The notes beneath the pieces were generated by a model. It made no database searches and was not told the DNA's origin. It worked only from the letters and a program-made list of their open reading frames with translations. A stretch of DNA of 64,000 nt from Azospirillum melinis (GTDB lineage: Bacteria; Pseudomonadota; Alphaproteobacteria; Azospirillales; Azospirillaceae), in contig NZ_WHOS01000037.1 in assembly GCF_013340935.1 (NCBI RefSeq), forward strand, positions 1 to 64,000, read 5' to 3'. Position numbers and translations under genes: made by a program. Shown here one piece after another: positions 16,033 through 25,200 of the stretch; the first letter of the stretch is position 1, and each line of letters begins with the position of its first letter.

Positions 16033-18168
16033 ATGAGAACCCACTCTCCTTCGAACCGGCTCCTGACGGCCACCGGGATCGCGCTCCTGCGGACGGATGC
16101 GGACGCGCTGCTCTTCTCGGCGAAAAGCTTCGCCGCGGCGATGCTGGCCTATTACATCGCGCTGCGCGCAGGGGTGCCGAAACCCTCCTGGGCCATCGTC
16201 ACCGTCTACATCGTTTCGCAGAACTCGGCCGGCGCGTCGCTCAGCCGCGGCGTCTACCGCTTCGCGGGCACGATTGTCGGTGCGGCGGCGACCGTGGCGA
16301 TCATCCCCTGTTTCGTGAACGATCCGCTTGTCTGCAGCGTGGTCCTCGCCGGCTGGATCGGCCTGTGCCTCTATTTCTCGCTGCTCGACCGCACCGCGCG
16401 GGCCTACGCCTTCGTTCTGTCCGGCTACACCGCCAGCCTGATCGGCTTTCCCGGCGTGTTCAATCCCGCCGCCATCTTCGATACGGCGTCGGTGCGGGTC
16501 CAGGAGATCTCCATCGGAATCCTCTGCGCCGTCCTGGTCCATCGCTTCGTCCTGCCGAAGCGCATGACCGGCCAGTTCACCGCCAAGCTGTCGGCGACGC
16601 TGCGGGACGCCCGCCGGCTGGCGGGCGATGCGCTCCGCGGAAGCTCCGGGTCGGAGATCCGCCGCGACCGCGACCGGCTCGCCGGCGATCTTCTCGCCCT
16701 GCAAGGGCTGGCCGGTCACCTGCCCTACGATCCGGTCCCGGTGGCGCCGAGCCGCGAGACGCTGCACCTGATCCATGACCGGCTTGCGCGGCTGCTTCCG
16801 CTCGCGACGGAGGTCGGGGACCGCATCCATGCGCTGCGCAGCGGAGACTGCGGCCTGCCCGACGAACTGGCCAACGAGCTGGCCGCGCTGCTGGATGAGA
16901 CGGGGCGTTGGCTCGCTGCTGCCGATGCGGCCGGGCGGGATGCCGTCGGGATCCGGCTGATCGACCGCGCCCGGACGCTGCGGACACGCATCGCCGCGGA
17001 GGCGGCGACGGCCGGCGACAGGCTCGCGGCCAACCTCGCCGGCCACCTCGCCGAGATGATCGGCCTGCTTCACGAGTGCGACCGGCTTGGACGGATCGTC
17101 GGACGGAGCAGCGCCCGGACCGCCATTGCCGCCACCATGCTGCCGGACGCCGCATCGCACCGCCGCGCCGGGCGCGCGACGGGCTATGTCTATCACCGCG
17201 ACCCCTGGATGGCCGCCTGGAGCGCGCTGGGCGCGGTCGCCGGCATCGTCATCGGCTGTGCGTTCTGGATCTGGTCGGCCTGGCCGGAGGGCGGACTGGC
17301 GGTGTCGATCCTCGGCGTCTGCTGTGCCCTGTTCGGCAACGTCGACACGCCGGCGCCGAATGTCGTCAAATACATGACCGGCTCGGTCGTCGGGGTGGCG
17401 GTCAGTCTGGTCTACAGCTTCGCCATCCTGCCCCGCGTGACGGATTTCGCCGGTCTCGCCGTGGTGCTGGCACCGGCCTTCCTGGTCGCCGGCTCGCTGC
17501 AAGCCCGGCCGCCGACGACCTACATGGCGCTCGGCATCACTTTGACGATCCCGATCCTGTCGGGGCTGGGCGCCAGCTATGCCGGCGACTTTGCCGGGTC
17601 GCTCAACAGCGTCGTCGCGCTGTTCGCGGCAACGGGATTTGCCGTCGTCAGCATGAGCCTGTTCCAGACCATCCCGGTCGATGCGGCAATCGGCCGGCTG
17701 CTTCGGCTGAACCGGCGGGATGTCAGGCGGCGGGCCCTGGGCGGCGCACCCGACGAGGCGCTCTGGACGAGCCTGATGATCGACCGGACGGCGCTGCTGC
17801 TGCCGAGGCTCCGGCTGTCCGGGGCATCCTACCCGGATGTGCTCGACGACACCCTGCACCATCTGCGCGTCGGTCACGCCGCCGGCCGGTTTCATCGGGC
17901 GATCCGGCATCTCGACGGCAAGGGCGGCGCCAGTGACGGTGAGATCGCTTATGACGGGTACGAGCTTCTCACCGCGATTGCCCTGCGCTTCGGCCCCGGA
18001 TACCGGGCGGGACCTTCCGATACCATCGCTCTGCACCGGCGCATCGAAGCGCTGATGGCGCGGATCGCCGACCGCGCTCTGCTGCTCGACCTGCTCATCG
18101 ACCTCCGGTTCGCCCTCGGTCCGGGCGGTGCGGTGACTTGGGAGAACGACCGGGAGAACGACCCATGA
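16033..18168 (+). CDS. FUSC family aromatic acid exporter subunit (AaeB-like)
   Basis: A 711-residue inner-membrane protein of the FUSC/AaeB/YccS family. It has an N-terminal membrane domain (SFAAAMLAYYIALRAGVPKPSWAIVTVYIVSQ near residue 32), a central soluble region, and a second membrane domain starting near residue 385 (DPWMAAWSALGAVAGIVIGCAFWIWSAWPEG). Family members export aromatic carboxylic acids with a small DUF1656 protein and a membrane fusion protein, and exactly those two follow. Start ATG 16033 is preferred over an upstream TTG at 16006. The stop overlaps the next start as ATGA. Confidence 0.9.
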   Translation: MRTHSPSNRLLTATGIALLRTDADALLFSAKSFAAAMLAYYIALRAGVPKPSWAIVTVYIVSQNSAGASLSRGVYRFAGTIVGAAATVAIIPCFVNDPLVCSVVLAGWIGLCLYFSLLDRTARAYAFVLSGYTASLIGFPGVFNPAAIFDTASVRVQEISIGILCAVLVHRFVLPKRMTGQFTAKLSATLRDARRLAGDALRGSSGSEIRRDRDRLAGDLLALQGLAGHLPYDPVPVAPSRETLHLIHDRLARLLPLATEVGDRIHALRSGDCGLPDELANELAALLDETGRWLAAADAAGRDAVGIRLIDRARTLRTRIAAEAATAGDRLAANLAGHLAEMIGLLHECDRLGRIVGRSSARTAIAATMLPDAASHRRAGRATGYVYHRDPWMAAWSALGAVAGIVIGCAFWIWSAWPEGGLAVSILGVCCALFGNVDTPAPNVVKYMTGSVVGVAVSLVYSFAILPRVTDFAGLAVVLAPAFLVAGSLQARPPTTYMALGITLTIPILSGLGASYAGDFAGSLNSVVALFAATGFAVVSMSLFQTIPVDAAIGRLLRLNRRDVRRRALGGAPDEALWTSLMIDRTALLLPRLRLSGASYPDVLDDTLHHLRVGHAAGRFHRAIRHLDGKGGASDGEIAYDGYELLTAIALRFGPGYRAGPSDTIALHRRIEALMARIADRALLLDLLIDLRFALGPGGAVTWENDRENDP

Positions 18169-18380
18169 TCCTCGATCTCGACCTCGGGGGCGTCTTCCTC
18201 CCCGGTCTGCTGGTGCTTGCCCTGGCGGCGCTTGCCGGCACCGTCGCGCTGGTCCGTCTTTTCGCGGCTGCGGGGCTCTTCCGCCTGACCGCCAGCCGGC
18301 CGCTCGTCGAACTCGCCACCTTCGCCCTCCTCTACGGCCTGCTTTTGCAGGCTCTGCCCTCCAGCGGAACATTCCAATGA
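18165..18380 (+). CDS. DUF1656 small membrane protein (AaeX-like)
   Basis: A 71-residue protein with two hydrophobic segments, roughly residues 9-34 and 48-63, matching the size and layout of DUF1656/AaeX. It overlaps AaeB-like upstream and the fusion protein downstream by ATGA at both ends, so its translation is tied to the operon. Its precise role in the pump is not known in the family. An upstream in-frame start at 18138 would overlap the previous gene by 31 bases and is less likely. Confidence 0.88.
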   Translation: MILDLDLGGVFLPGLLVLALAALAGTVALVRLFAAAGLFRLTASRPLVELATFALLYGLLLQALPSSGTFQ

Positions 18381-19261
18381 AAGCTGTGCTGTCCCTGCTC
18401 GGGCGCTATGCCCTGACCCTTTGCTTCGGCACGGCTGCCGCTGTCGTGGCGTTGCAGGTGTGGAACCGTCACGAGCAGACACCGTGGACGCGGGATGCCC
18501 GGGTGAGCGCGGAGGTGGTCCAGATCGCGCCGGAGGTCTCCGGGACCGTGGGCACCGTCTCCGTCGCCGACAACCAGTATGTGCATCGGGGCGATGTCCT
18601 CTATGCGATCGACGCCAGACGGTTTTCGCTCGCGGTGGCGTCCGCACAGGCCGAGGCCGAAGCCCGGCGCCAGGACATGCTTGTCCGGCAGGCGGCGGCG
18701 CGGCGGCGAAGCCAGCTCCGCGAGGTCATCTCGCAGGAGGATGTACAGCAGACGGCCGGTGCCGCGGCACAGGCGGCGGCGACCTATGACGGCGCGGTGG
18801 CGGCGCTCGATCTCGCCAAGCTCAACCTCGCGCGGGCGACGATCCGGGCGCCGGTCGACGGGTATGTCACCAATCTGCGGCTGCGGCCCGGCGACTATGC
18901 CACGGCCGGCGTGACGAAGATCGCCATCCTCGACGCCACCAGCTTCTGGATCACCAGCTATTTCGAGGAAACCAAGCTGCGGCGGATCCGTGTCGGCAGC
19001 CCGGCGCGGATCATGCTGATGGGCTTCGATGAACCGCTGTCCGGCCATGTCGAGAGCATCGGCCGGGGCATCGAGGACAGCAACGGAACGCCCGGCCACC
19101 TCGGCCTGCCGAACGTCGAGCCCACCTTCAGCTGGGTCCGCCTCGCCCAGCGCATCCCGGTGCGCATCCACATCGACCGGGTGCCGCCCGGCGTCGAACT
19201 GGCGGCGGGGATGACGGCGACCGTCGCCATCGGGTCCGGGACGGACTCCAGCGCGCTGTGA
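18377..19261 (+). CDS. HlyD/EmrA-type membrane fusion protein (AaeA-like)
   Basis: A 294-residue periplasmic adaptor. It has an N-terminal membrane anchor (residues 7-27), a biotinyl-lipoyl half-motif QIAPEVSGTVGTVSVADNQYVHRGDVLYAID near 48-78, an alpha-hairpin around 80-150, the second lipoyl half LARATIRAPVDGYVTNLRLRPGDYATAG near 150-178, and a beta-barrel domain. This is the AaeA/EmrA architecture and links the FUSC pump to an outer-membrane channel, which is not encoded here. It is the last gene of the AraC-controlled operon. Confidence 0.9.
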   Translation: MKAVLSLLGRYALTLCFGTAAAVVALQVWNRHEQTPWTRDARVSAEVVQIAPEVSGTVGTVSVADNQYVHRGDVLYAIDARRFSLAVASAQAEAEARRQDMLVRQAAARRRSQLREVISQEDVQQTAGAAAQAAATYDGAVAALDLAKLNLARATIRAPVDGYVTNLRLRPGDYATAGVTKIAILDATSFWITSYFEETKLRRIRVGSPARIMLMGFDEPLSGHVESIGRGIEDSNGTPGHLGLPNVEPTFSWVRLAQRIPVRIHIDRVPPGVELAAGMTATVAIGSGTDSSAL

Positions 19262-19303
19262 CCGGCCGCGCCGGATGTCGTGTCGGATGTCGCGAGTGCG
19301 GTT

Positions 19304-19786
19304 TCAAGGCGGCGGGGGCAGCCGGCCGCGGGCGATTTCGACCGGGTAATCGGCGAAGAAGACCGGAAAGGTGCCATGCTCGGCGCTCCCCAGCATGGCG
19401 ACATACCACCCGGCATAGGCCCAGTCCGCACCCTGGCCGTCGCGGGCGATCCCGGGAAACCGCTCGACGAACTTCGCGGCGAGATGGCGGGCGGAATCCT
19501 GCGCCGAATCCTCCCATCCGAAATAGCGGTCCTTCTGGCCGGTGCTGTAGCTGGCGACCTGCCGGCTCCAATCGAGCGGCTCCCATCCGTTCGGGGCCAC
19601 ATTGCCCGCCGGCGTGACGTGGCAGCGCCAATGGCATCCGGACGGGGCCATGCCGGGCGCGATCCTGAGGCGCTGGTACCCGACCTTGTGAAGCTCGCCC
19701 ACCATGGCGAGCAGGCGGCCGGCCCAGCGGATGGCCGGATCGGTGGGCGGAGACAGCGACACCGGCATGACTTGTGCCCCGTCCAT
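19304..19786 (-). CDS. Conserved hypothetical protein
   Basis: A 160-residue soluble protein without a signal peptide or membrane segment. I recognise no domain. It is unusually rich in tryptophan (including HWRCHV, NGWEPLDWSRQ, FGWEDSA and DWAYAGWYVAML) and contains SYSTGQKDRYFGWEDSAQDSA mid-protein, which looks like a conserved core. Start 19786 is chosen because AAGGAG lies six bases upstream; an ATG at 19792 directly abuts that site. Coding character is good and it converges on the AaeA-like gene. No role can be proposed from its neighbours. Confidence 0.75.
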   Translation of the reverse strand: MDGAQVMPVSLSPPTDPAIRWAGRLLAMVGELHKVGYQRLRIAPGMAPSGCHWRCHVTPAGNVAPNGWEPLDWSRQVASYSTGQKDRYFGWEDSAQDSARHLAAKFVERFPGIARDGQGADWAYAGWYVAMLGSAEHGTFPVFFADYPVEIARGRLPPPP

Positions 19787-19921
19787 CCGCATCTCCTTCC
19801 AATAATTGGCCGATCACCGATTCAGCCATCGCCGTTCCGGCCTTGCAAGCCTCCCGGGACAGCCCGGCCCCCGACCGTCAAGCGGCGGTTCCCCGTTTCG
19901 GAGAACCGCCCCGAACGTCTT

Positions 19922-22900
19922 TCAGATCGCTCCGAGACGGGCATGGGAGCTGGACGCCTCCTCGACGGCCGCCGGCCTGATGCGGAACCATGCCGCATAG
20001 AGTGCGGGGAGGAAGAGCAGGATCAGCACGGTGCCAACCGCGGTGCCGCCGATCAGCGTGTAGGCCATCGACCCCCAGAAGACGGAATGGGTAAGGGGGA
20101 TGAAGGCCAGCACGGCGGCAAGGGCGGTCAGGATCACCGGCCGCGTGCGTTGCACCGTGGCCTCGATGACGGCGTGATAGTCGTCGAGGCCGGCGGCCCG
20201 GTTCTCCTTGATCTGTTCGGTCAGGATCAGCGTGTTGCGCATCAGGATGCCGGCCAGACCGATCAGGCCCAGGATGGCGTTGAAGCCGAAGGGCTGGTTG
20301 AAGGCGAGCAGCATGGGCACGACGCCGACGAGGCCGAGCGGTGCCGTCAGCAGGACCATCGCCATCGTCGAGAAGGACCGCACCTGCAGCATGACGAAGA
20401 CCAGCATGGCGGCGATCATGACAGGAAAGACCTTGCCCAGCGCCGTGTTGGCCTTGACGGATTCCTCGATCGATCCGCCCATTTCGATGCGGTAGCCGGG
20501 CGGAAGCGAGGCGATCAGCGGCTGAAGCGCCGCCATGATCTGCTTGGAAACCTCCGGCGGCTGGGTCGCCTCGTCATAGTCCGAGCGGATCGTGATGACC
20601 GATGTCCGGTCCCGGCGCTTCATGATCGGCTCTTCCAGGCGGATCTCGGCATGGCCGATCTGGTCGAGCGGGATCTGCTGGCCGCTCCGGCTCGTCAGCG
20701 AGAAATCGGCCAGACGCGCCGGATCCAGCCGCTCGCCGCCGGCGCTGCGCGCCACGATGGGAACATTGCGGATGTCCTCGCGGACCTGGGTGACGGCGAT
20801 CCCGGTGAGCAGGAACTGAAGCTGCTGGCCGACTTCGGCCGGAGAGAGGCCAATGAGGTTCAGGCGGTCCTGGTCGGGCGTGAAGCGGAGCACGGGCGTG
20901 CGGTTGCCCCAATCCCGGCTGGCCTGCCGCACATCCGGAACGCTCCGCATGATGGCGAGGGCCTTTTCGGAAATGCCGTAGAGCTGCGACGGGTCCGGAC
21001 CCATCACCCGGAATTCGACCGGGAAGGGCGTATAGGGGCCGAACACGATCTGGGTCACGCGGACATTGGCTTCGGGCGCCAGCCCCTGTGCCACCGCCTG
21101 CCGCAGCCGGTGCTTCAGGGCCTCGCGCGCCCCGGCGTCCGGCGTGAGCGCGACGATCTTGGCAAAGGCGGGGTCGGGCAGTTCCGGCGCCATGGCGATG
21201 AAGAAGCGGGGAGCGCCCTGGCCGACATAGCTGGTGACGATCTTCGCCTCCGGCTGATCGGCCAGCCAGCGTTCGATCTTCCCGACCGTGGCGGTCGTGG
21301 TCTCGATGCTGGTGCCTTCCGGCAGGCGGACCTCCACCAGCACCTCGGGACGGTCGGAGGTCGGAAAGAACTGCTGCTTGACGCCGCCCATGCCGACGAT
21401 GGCGGCGACGAAGGCGAGGCCGACGATGCCGCAGGTCAGGGCCTTGTGGCGCACCGCGAAGGCGATGACCCGCCGCAGGCGCCGGTAGTTCGGGGTGCCG
21501 TAGATCGCCGCGTGACCGCCGGCGACCTGTTCGATGGAGGGCAGCATCCTGACGCCCAGATAGGGCGTGAAGACCACCGCGACGATCCAGGAGACGATGA
21601 GGGCGAACCCGACGACCCAGAAGATGTTGCCGGCATATTCGCCGGCGGTCGAGCGCGCGAACCCCACCGGCAGGAAGCCGGCGATGGTCACCAGCGTTCC
21701 GGACAGCATCGGCGCCGCGGTGTGGCTCCAGGCATAGGCCGCCGCCTTGATGCGGTCGACGCCCTCCTCCATCTTCACCACCATCACCTCGATGGCGATG
21801 ATGGCGTCGTCCACCAGCAGGCCGAGCGACAGGATCAGCGCGCCGAGCGTGATGCGGTCGAAGAAGCGGCCGGTCTCCAGCATGATGAGGAAGACGACGG
21901 CGAGCGTCAGCGGGACGGCCGCCGCCACGACGATGCCGACGCGCCAGCCGAGGCTGAGCAGGCTGACCAGCAGCACCACGCCCAGCGCCATGGCGAATTT
22001 GATCATGAACTCGTCGACCGCCGAGGTGATGTTGACGGCCTGATCGGTCACCTTGTCGAGCGTCATCCCGAGCGGCAGCGACCGCGCGATGCCCGCCGCC
22101 CGGTCCTCCAGCGCCCTGCCGAGCGCCAGCCCGTCCCAGCCCTCCTGCATGACGGTCGCCAGCATGACGGTGGGCTCGCCCTGGTGACGGATGACGTAGG
22201 TCGGCGGATCCTCGTAGCCGCGGCGGACCTCCGCGATGTCCGACAGCTTCAGCGTCCGTCCGGCGGCGACGATGGGCGTGTCGGCAATCGCCTGCACCCC
22301 GTCATAGGCGCCGTCGATCCGGATGAAGACCTGCGGCCCCTGGGTGTCGATGGAGCCCGACGGCGTGACCGTGTTCTGCCGTTGCAGGGCGGCGACGATG
22401 TCCTGGGCCGACACGCCGAGCGTCGCCAGCCTGGCATAGGAGAACTCGACGAAGATCCGCTCCGGACGCTCACCCAGGATGTTGACCTTCTTCACGCCGG
22501 GCACATGCAGCAGATCCTGGCGGATCGCCTCGGCCTGCCGGGCAAGCTCGCGCATCGGCAGGCCCTTGGCCTTCAGCGCATAGAGTGCGAAGCTGACGTC
22601 GGAATATTCGTCGTTCACGAAGGGGCCGAGCACGCCGGGCGGCAGGTTGCGCGTCTCGTCGCCGATCTTCTTGCGGGCCTGATAGAACTCCTCCTGCACC
22701 TGGGCCGGCGGCGTGCTGTCCTTCAGCGTGAGGGTCATATAGGCGTAGCCGGGCCGCGTGGTCGTCTCCACCCGGTCGTACCAGCTCAGTTCCTGAAGGC
22801 GCTTCTCCAGCGGCTCGGCGACGAGATCCTGCATCTCGCGGGCCGTGGCGCCCGGCCACACGCCGGTGACCGTCAGCGTCTTGATGGTGAAGGCGGGATC

Positions 22901-23017
22901 CTCCGCCCGTCCGAGCTTGACGAAGGCGAAGGCGCCCGCCGCCGCCAGCAGGAGGATGAAGAACAGGGTGAGGGACCGTTCGCGGACGGCGATGGCGGAA
23001 AGATTGAGGCTCATCAT
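19922..23017 (-). CDS. RND family efflux transporter, inner-membrane subunit (AcrB/MexF superfamily)
   Basis: A 1031-residue proton-driven pump with twelve expected membrane helices and two large periplasmic loops. It shows the N-terminal SLTLFFILLLAAAGAFAFVKLGRAEDPAF, the TM4 proton-relay motif LGLLVDDAIIAIEVMVVKMEEG near residues 390-412 with paired aspartates, and FRITLGALILS-like family blocks. The sequence style (AEDPAF, PGATAREMQDLVAEPLEKRLQEL) is of the less studied RND type paired with one short fusion protein rather than classical AcrB. It overlaps the upstream fusion-protein stop as ATGA. No outer-membrane factor gene follows. Confidence 0.92.
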   Translation of the reverse strand: MMSLNLSAIAVRERSLTLFFILLLAAAGAFAFVKLGRAEDPAFTIKTLTVTGVWPGATAREMQDLVAEPLEKRLQELSWYDRVETTTRPGYAYMTLTLKDSTPPAQVQEEFYQARKKIGDETRNLPPGVLGPFVNDEYSDVSFALYALKAKGLPMRELARQAEAIRQDLLHVPGVKKVNILGERPERIFVEFSYARLATLGVSAQDIVAALQRQNTVTPSGSIDTQGPQVFIRIDGAYDGVQAIADTPIVAAGRTLKLSDIAEVRRGYEDPPTYVIRHQGEPTVMLATVMQEGWDGLALGRALEDRAAGIARSLPLGMTLDKVTDQAVNITSAVDEFMIKFAMALGVVLLVSLLSLGWRVGIVVAAAVPLTLAVVFLIMLETGRFFDRITLGALILSLGLLVDDAIIAIEVMVVKMEEGVDRIKAAAYAWSHTAAPMLSGTLVTIAGFLPVGFARSTAGEYAGNIFWVVGFALIVSWIVAVVFTPYLGVRMLPSIEQVAGGHAAIYGTPNYRRLRRVIAFAVRHKALTCGIVGLAFVAAIVGMGGVKQQFFPTSDRPEVLVEVRLPEGTSIETTTATVGKIERWLADQPEAKIVTSYVGQGAPRFFIAMAPELPDPAFAKIVALTPDAGAREALKHRLRQAVAQGLAPEANVRVTQIVFGPYTPFPVEFRVMGPDPSQLYGISEKALAIMRSVPDVRQASRDWGNRTPVLRFTPDQDRLNLIGLSPAEVGQQLQFLLTGIAVTQVREDIRNVPIVARSAGGERLDPARLADFSLTSRSGQQIPLDQIGHAEIRLEEPIMKRRDRTSVITIRSDYDEATQPPEVSKQIMAALQPLIASLPPGYRIEMGGSIEESVKANTALGKVFPVMIAAMLVFVMLQVRSFSTMAMVLLTAPLGLVGVVPMLLAFNQPFGFNAILGLIGLAGILMRNTLILTEQIKENRAAGLDDYHAVIEATVQRTRPVILTALAAVLAFIPLTHSVFWGSMAYTLIGGTAVGTVLILLFLPALYAAWFRIRPAAVEEASSSHARLGAI

Positions 23018-24138
23018 TTGCCCCCGCTTTCGGAGGCGGTCCTGACACGGGTTCCGTCCTGCAGGAGGTGGGCGCCGAGCGACACCACCGGATCGCCGAG
23101 GCCGAGCCCGGAGATCACGGCGGTCTCACCGCTCACCCGGACCAGCCGGACCGGCTGGAAGCGCACCGTCGAGCTGGCCCGGTCCAGGGTCCAGACGCCG
23201 GTCCTCCGGCCGTCGTCCAGCACGGCTCCCAGCGGCACCTGCATGGTGTCCGTCTGGCCGGCCGGGTTCGTCAGCCGGCCCGCCAGCTTGATGGTGACCG
23301 TCGCGCCGAGCGGTGCCGCCGCGGCGTCGCCATCGAGCACGTAGCGCGCCTCGTAGGTGCGGGTCTGGGCATCGGCGGCGTCAGACAGCTGGCGCAGCCG
23401 CGCACCGTAGCGCTGCCCGTCGGCGCCATAGAGGCTGGCCTCGGCCGGCGAACCGAGCGGCGGCCGGATGGTTTCCGGCAGCGCCACCACCGCCTCGCGG
23501 GGACCGGCCTGGGCTATGCGGACGACGGTCTGGCCGGCGGCGACGACCTGTCCCGGCTCGCCCAGCGTTTCGACCACCGTCCCGTCGCTGTCGGCCAGCA
23601 GGACCGAGTAGGTCGCCTCGTTCTCGGCGACCCGGGCATCCGCCTCGGCGCTGGCGAGCTGCGCCCTGGCGGTGTCCAGCGCGGCCTTCGCCTGTTCATG
23701 ACGCTGCCGGGTGGCCCAGCCGTCGTTGACCAGGCTGGCGTATCGCCGCTCGTCCGCCTGGGTCTGCACGGCCGTTGCACGCGCCGCGGCGACCGCGTTG
23801 CGCTTCGCCGTGAGGGCGAGGCGCAGGTCGGTCTCGTCGATGCGCATCAATGGCTGGCCGGCCCTGACCGGCTGGCCGACCGTCGCAAGGCGCTCGACGA
23901 TCTTGCCGGGGACGCGGAATCCCAGATTGCTCTGCACCCTCGCTCCGACGACTCCAGTGAAGCCGCGGTCGGACCCGGCCACCGGGACCGTCGTGGCAAG
24001 CCGGACAATCGGGGCGTCCTGCCGGGGGTCGCTCACCGCCGACGCTTCCTGCGTGCGCATGGACAGCGTCACGAAAGCGGCCGCGCCCAGCGCTGCCGTC
24101 ACAACGCTTCCCAGCACGATCATGGGTCTCTTCTTCAT
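23014..24138 (-). CDS. RND efflux system, periplasmic adaptor (membrane fusion protein)
   Basis: A 374-residue adaptor. The N-terminus MKKRPMIVLGSVVTAALGAAAFVTLSM is a membrane anchor or signal. Lipoyl half-motifs are FRVPGKIVERLATVGQPVRAGQPLMRIDETD near residues 72-102 and VLLADSDGTVVETLGEPGQVVAAGQTVVRIAQAG near 178-212, flanking a coiled-coil hairpin. A beta-barrel and C-terminal domain (GLGDPVVSLGAHLLQDGTRVR) follow. It is the first gene of the RND operon and shares the 51-bp palindromic promoter region with the divergent SDR gene. Confidence 0.92.
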   Translation of the reverse strand: MKKRPMIVLGSVVTAALGAAAFVTLSMRTQEASAVSDPRQDAPIVRLATTVPVAGSDRGFTGVVGARVQSNLGFRVPGKIVERLATVGQPVRAGQPLMRIDETDLRLALTAKRNAVAAARATAVQTQADERRYASLVNDGWATRQRHEQAKAALDTARAQLASAEADARVAENEATYSVLLADSDGTVVETLGEPGQVVAAGQTVVRIAQAGPREAVVALPETIRPPLGSPAEASLYGADGQRYGARLRQLSDAADAQTRTYEARYVLDGDAAAAPLGATVTIKLAGRLTNPAGQTDTMQVPLGAVLDDGRRTGVWTLDRASSTVRFQPVRLVRVSGETAVISGLGLGDPVVSLGAHLLQDGTRVRTASESGGK

Positions 24139-24156
24139 GCCCGTCCCCCGGTTAAA

Positions 24157-24207
24157 TTAGATTGCGTACGACATCTATATTGGATATAGAGGTCGAACGC
24201 AATCTAA
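24157..24207. promoter_or_regulatory. 51-bp near-palindrome: twin operators with two overlapping divergent promoters
   Basis: Arms of 24 bases match with two mismatches around a three-base centre. Each arm holds a smaller dyad: TAGATTGCGTACGACATCTA (24158-24177) and TAGAGGTCGAACGCAATCTA (24187-24206). The same symmetry puts TTGCGT, 17 bases, TATAGA on both strands: plus -35 24162-24167 and -10 24185-24190; minus -35 24197-24202 and -10 24174-24179. The two promoters therefore overlap face to face inside the operators, between the RND operon and the SDR/MATE pair. A related dyad precedes the TetR gene at 26696. Confidence 0.75.
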
Positions 24208-24298
24208 ATCCGGCGGCCTGACCGCAAGAGGGAACGGCCTGACGGACATCGCGACATCCGGCCGAGGCCGCATCCCGCAAGAAGAGGACAGCATCTCC

Positions 24299-25114
24299 AT
24301 GGACAAGACCAATCGTGCCGTCGCCCTGGTGACGGGCGCATCGTCCGGCATCGGATTTGCCGCGGCCAAGGCGCTGCAAGCCGCCGGCTTCGACGTGTTC
24401 GGGACCAGCCGCCATGCGGCCGCCGAAGGCCCGGAGGGTGTCGACATGCTGACCTGCGACGTGACCGACGATGCGTCGGTGGCGACCCTCGTCGAAGATG
24501 TCCTGGCCGAGGTCGGGCGGATCGACCTCCTCGTCAACAATGCCGGCGTCGGCCTCTTCGGCGGTGCGGAGGAGTCCACGCTCCAGCAGGCCCAGGCGCT
24601 GTTCGATGTCAACGTGTTCGGCGTCATCCGCATGACCAACGCGGTCCTGCCGATCATGCGCAGGCAGAAAAAGGGCAGGATCGTCAATCTGAGCTCGGCG
24701 CAGGGGTTCATCCCGGCCCCGTATTTCGCGCTCTATTCGGCAACGAAGCACGCCGTCGAAGGCTATTCCCAATCGCTCGACCATGAGCTGCGCACGCTCG
24801 GCATCCGGGTCACGCTCGTCGAGCCGGCCTATACGCGGACGTCGTTCGACGAAAACCTCATCAGGCCGGACCGATGGATCGATGCCTATGAGTCCGCGCG
24901 GAAGGGCATGACCCTGGCCGTCGGCGAGGCGATCAGGAAGGGCGACACGCCGGAGATCGTGGCCGAAACCATCGTGAAGGCCGCAGTGGCGTCCAAACCG
25001 AAGCTGCGCTACCCGGCCGGGAAACTGGCGCGCCAGGTCAGCATGCTGCGCCGCTTCGTCCCGGCTGCCGCCTTCGACAGAAGCCTGCGCAAGATGCTGC
25101 AGCTGCCGGTCTGA
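24299..25114 (+). CDS. Short-chain dehydrogenase/reductase
   Basis: A 271-residue classical-type SDR. The NAD(P) motif VTGASSGIGFAAAKAL is at residues 11-26, NNAG near 80, the catalytic Ser in NLSSAQG near 139, and YSATK near 156. The substrate-loop region VEPAYTRTSFDENLIRPD suggests the oxidoreductase group often found beside TetR regulators. It is divergent from the RND pump and shares its operator region, with a MATE exporter directly downstream, so it may modify a compound the pumps expel. The substrate is unknown. Confidence 0.9.
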   Translation: MDKTNRAVALVTGASSGIGFAAAKALQAAGFDVFGTSRHAAAEGPEGVDMLTCDVTDDASVATLVEDVLAEVGRIDLLVNNAGVGLFGGAEESTLQQAQALFDVNVFGVIRMTNAVLPIMRRQKKGRIVNLSSAQGFIPAPYFALYSATKHAVEGYSQSLDHELRTLGIRVTLVEPAYTRTSFDENLIRPDRWIDAYESARKGMTLAVGEAIRKGDTPEIVAETIVKAAVASKPKLRYPAGKLARQVSMLRRFVPAAAFDRSLRKMLQLPV

Positions 25115-25141
25115 CCGGTCCGCGACGTCGCCCGCGCCCGA

Positions 25142-25169
25142 GTGGGACGCAATCAGTGGGACGCAATCA
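25142..25169 (+). repeat. Tandem 14-bp direct repeat upstream of the MATE gene
   Basis: GTGGGACGCAATCA occurs twice in immediate succession, 32 bases before the MATE start. Its ACGCAATC part equals the right arm of the operator at 24187-24206, so it might be a weak half-site array. It lacks the dyad partner. Confidence 0.5.
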
Positions 25170-25200
25170 CATCCACGTCCGGTCCGATGAAGGAAATGCC

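Noticed and set aside
15967..18372. Long open frame antisense to the AaeB-like gene, continuous with the AraC frame
   Set aside because: The translation is arginine- and alanine-rich without domains; the sense strand encodes a clear FUSC protein. This is a high-GC artefact.
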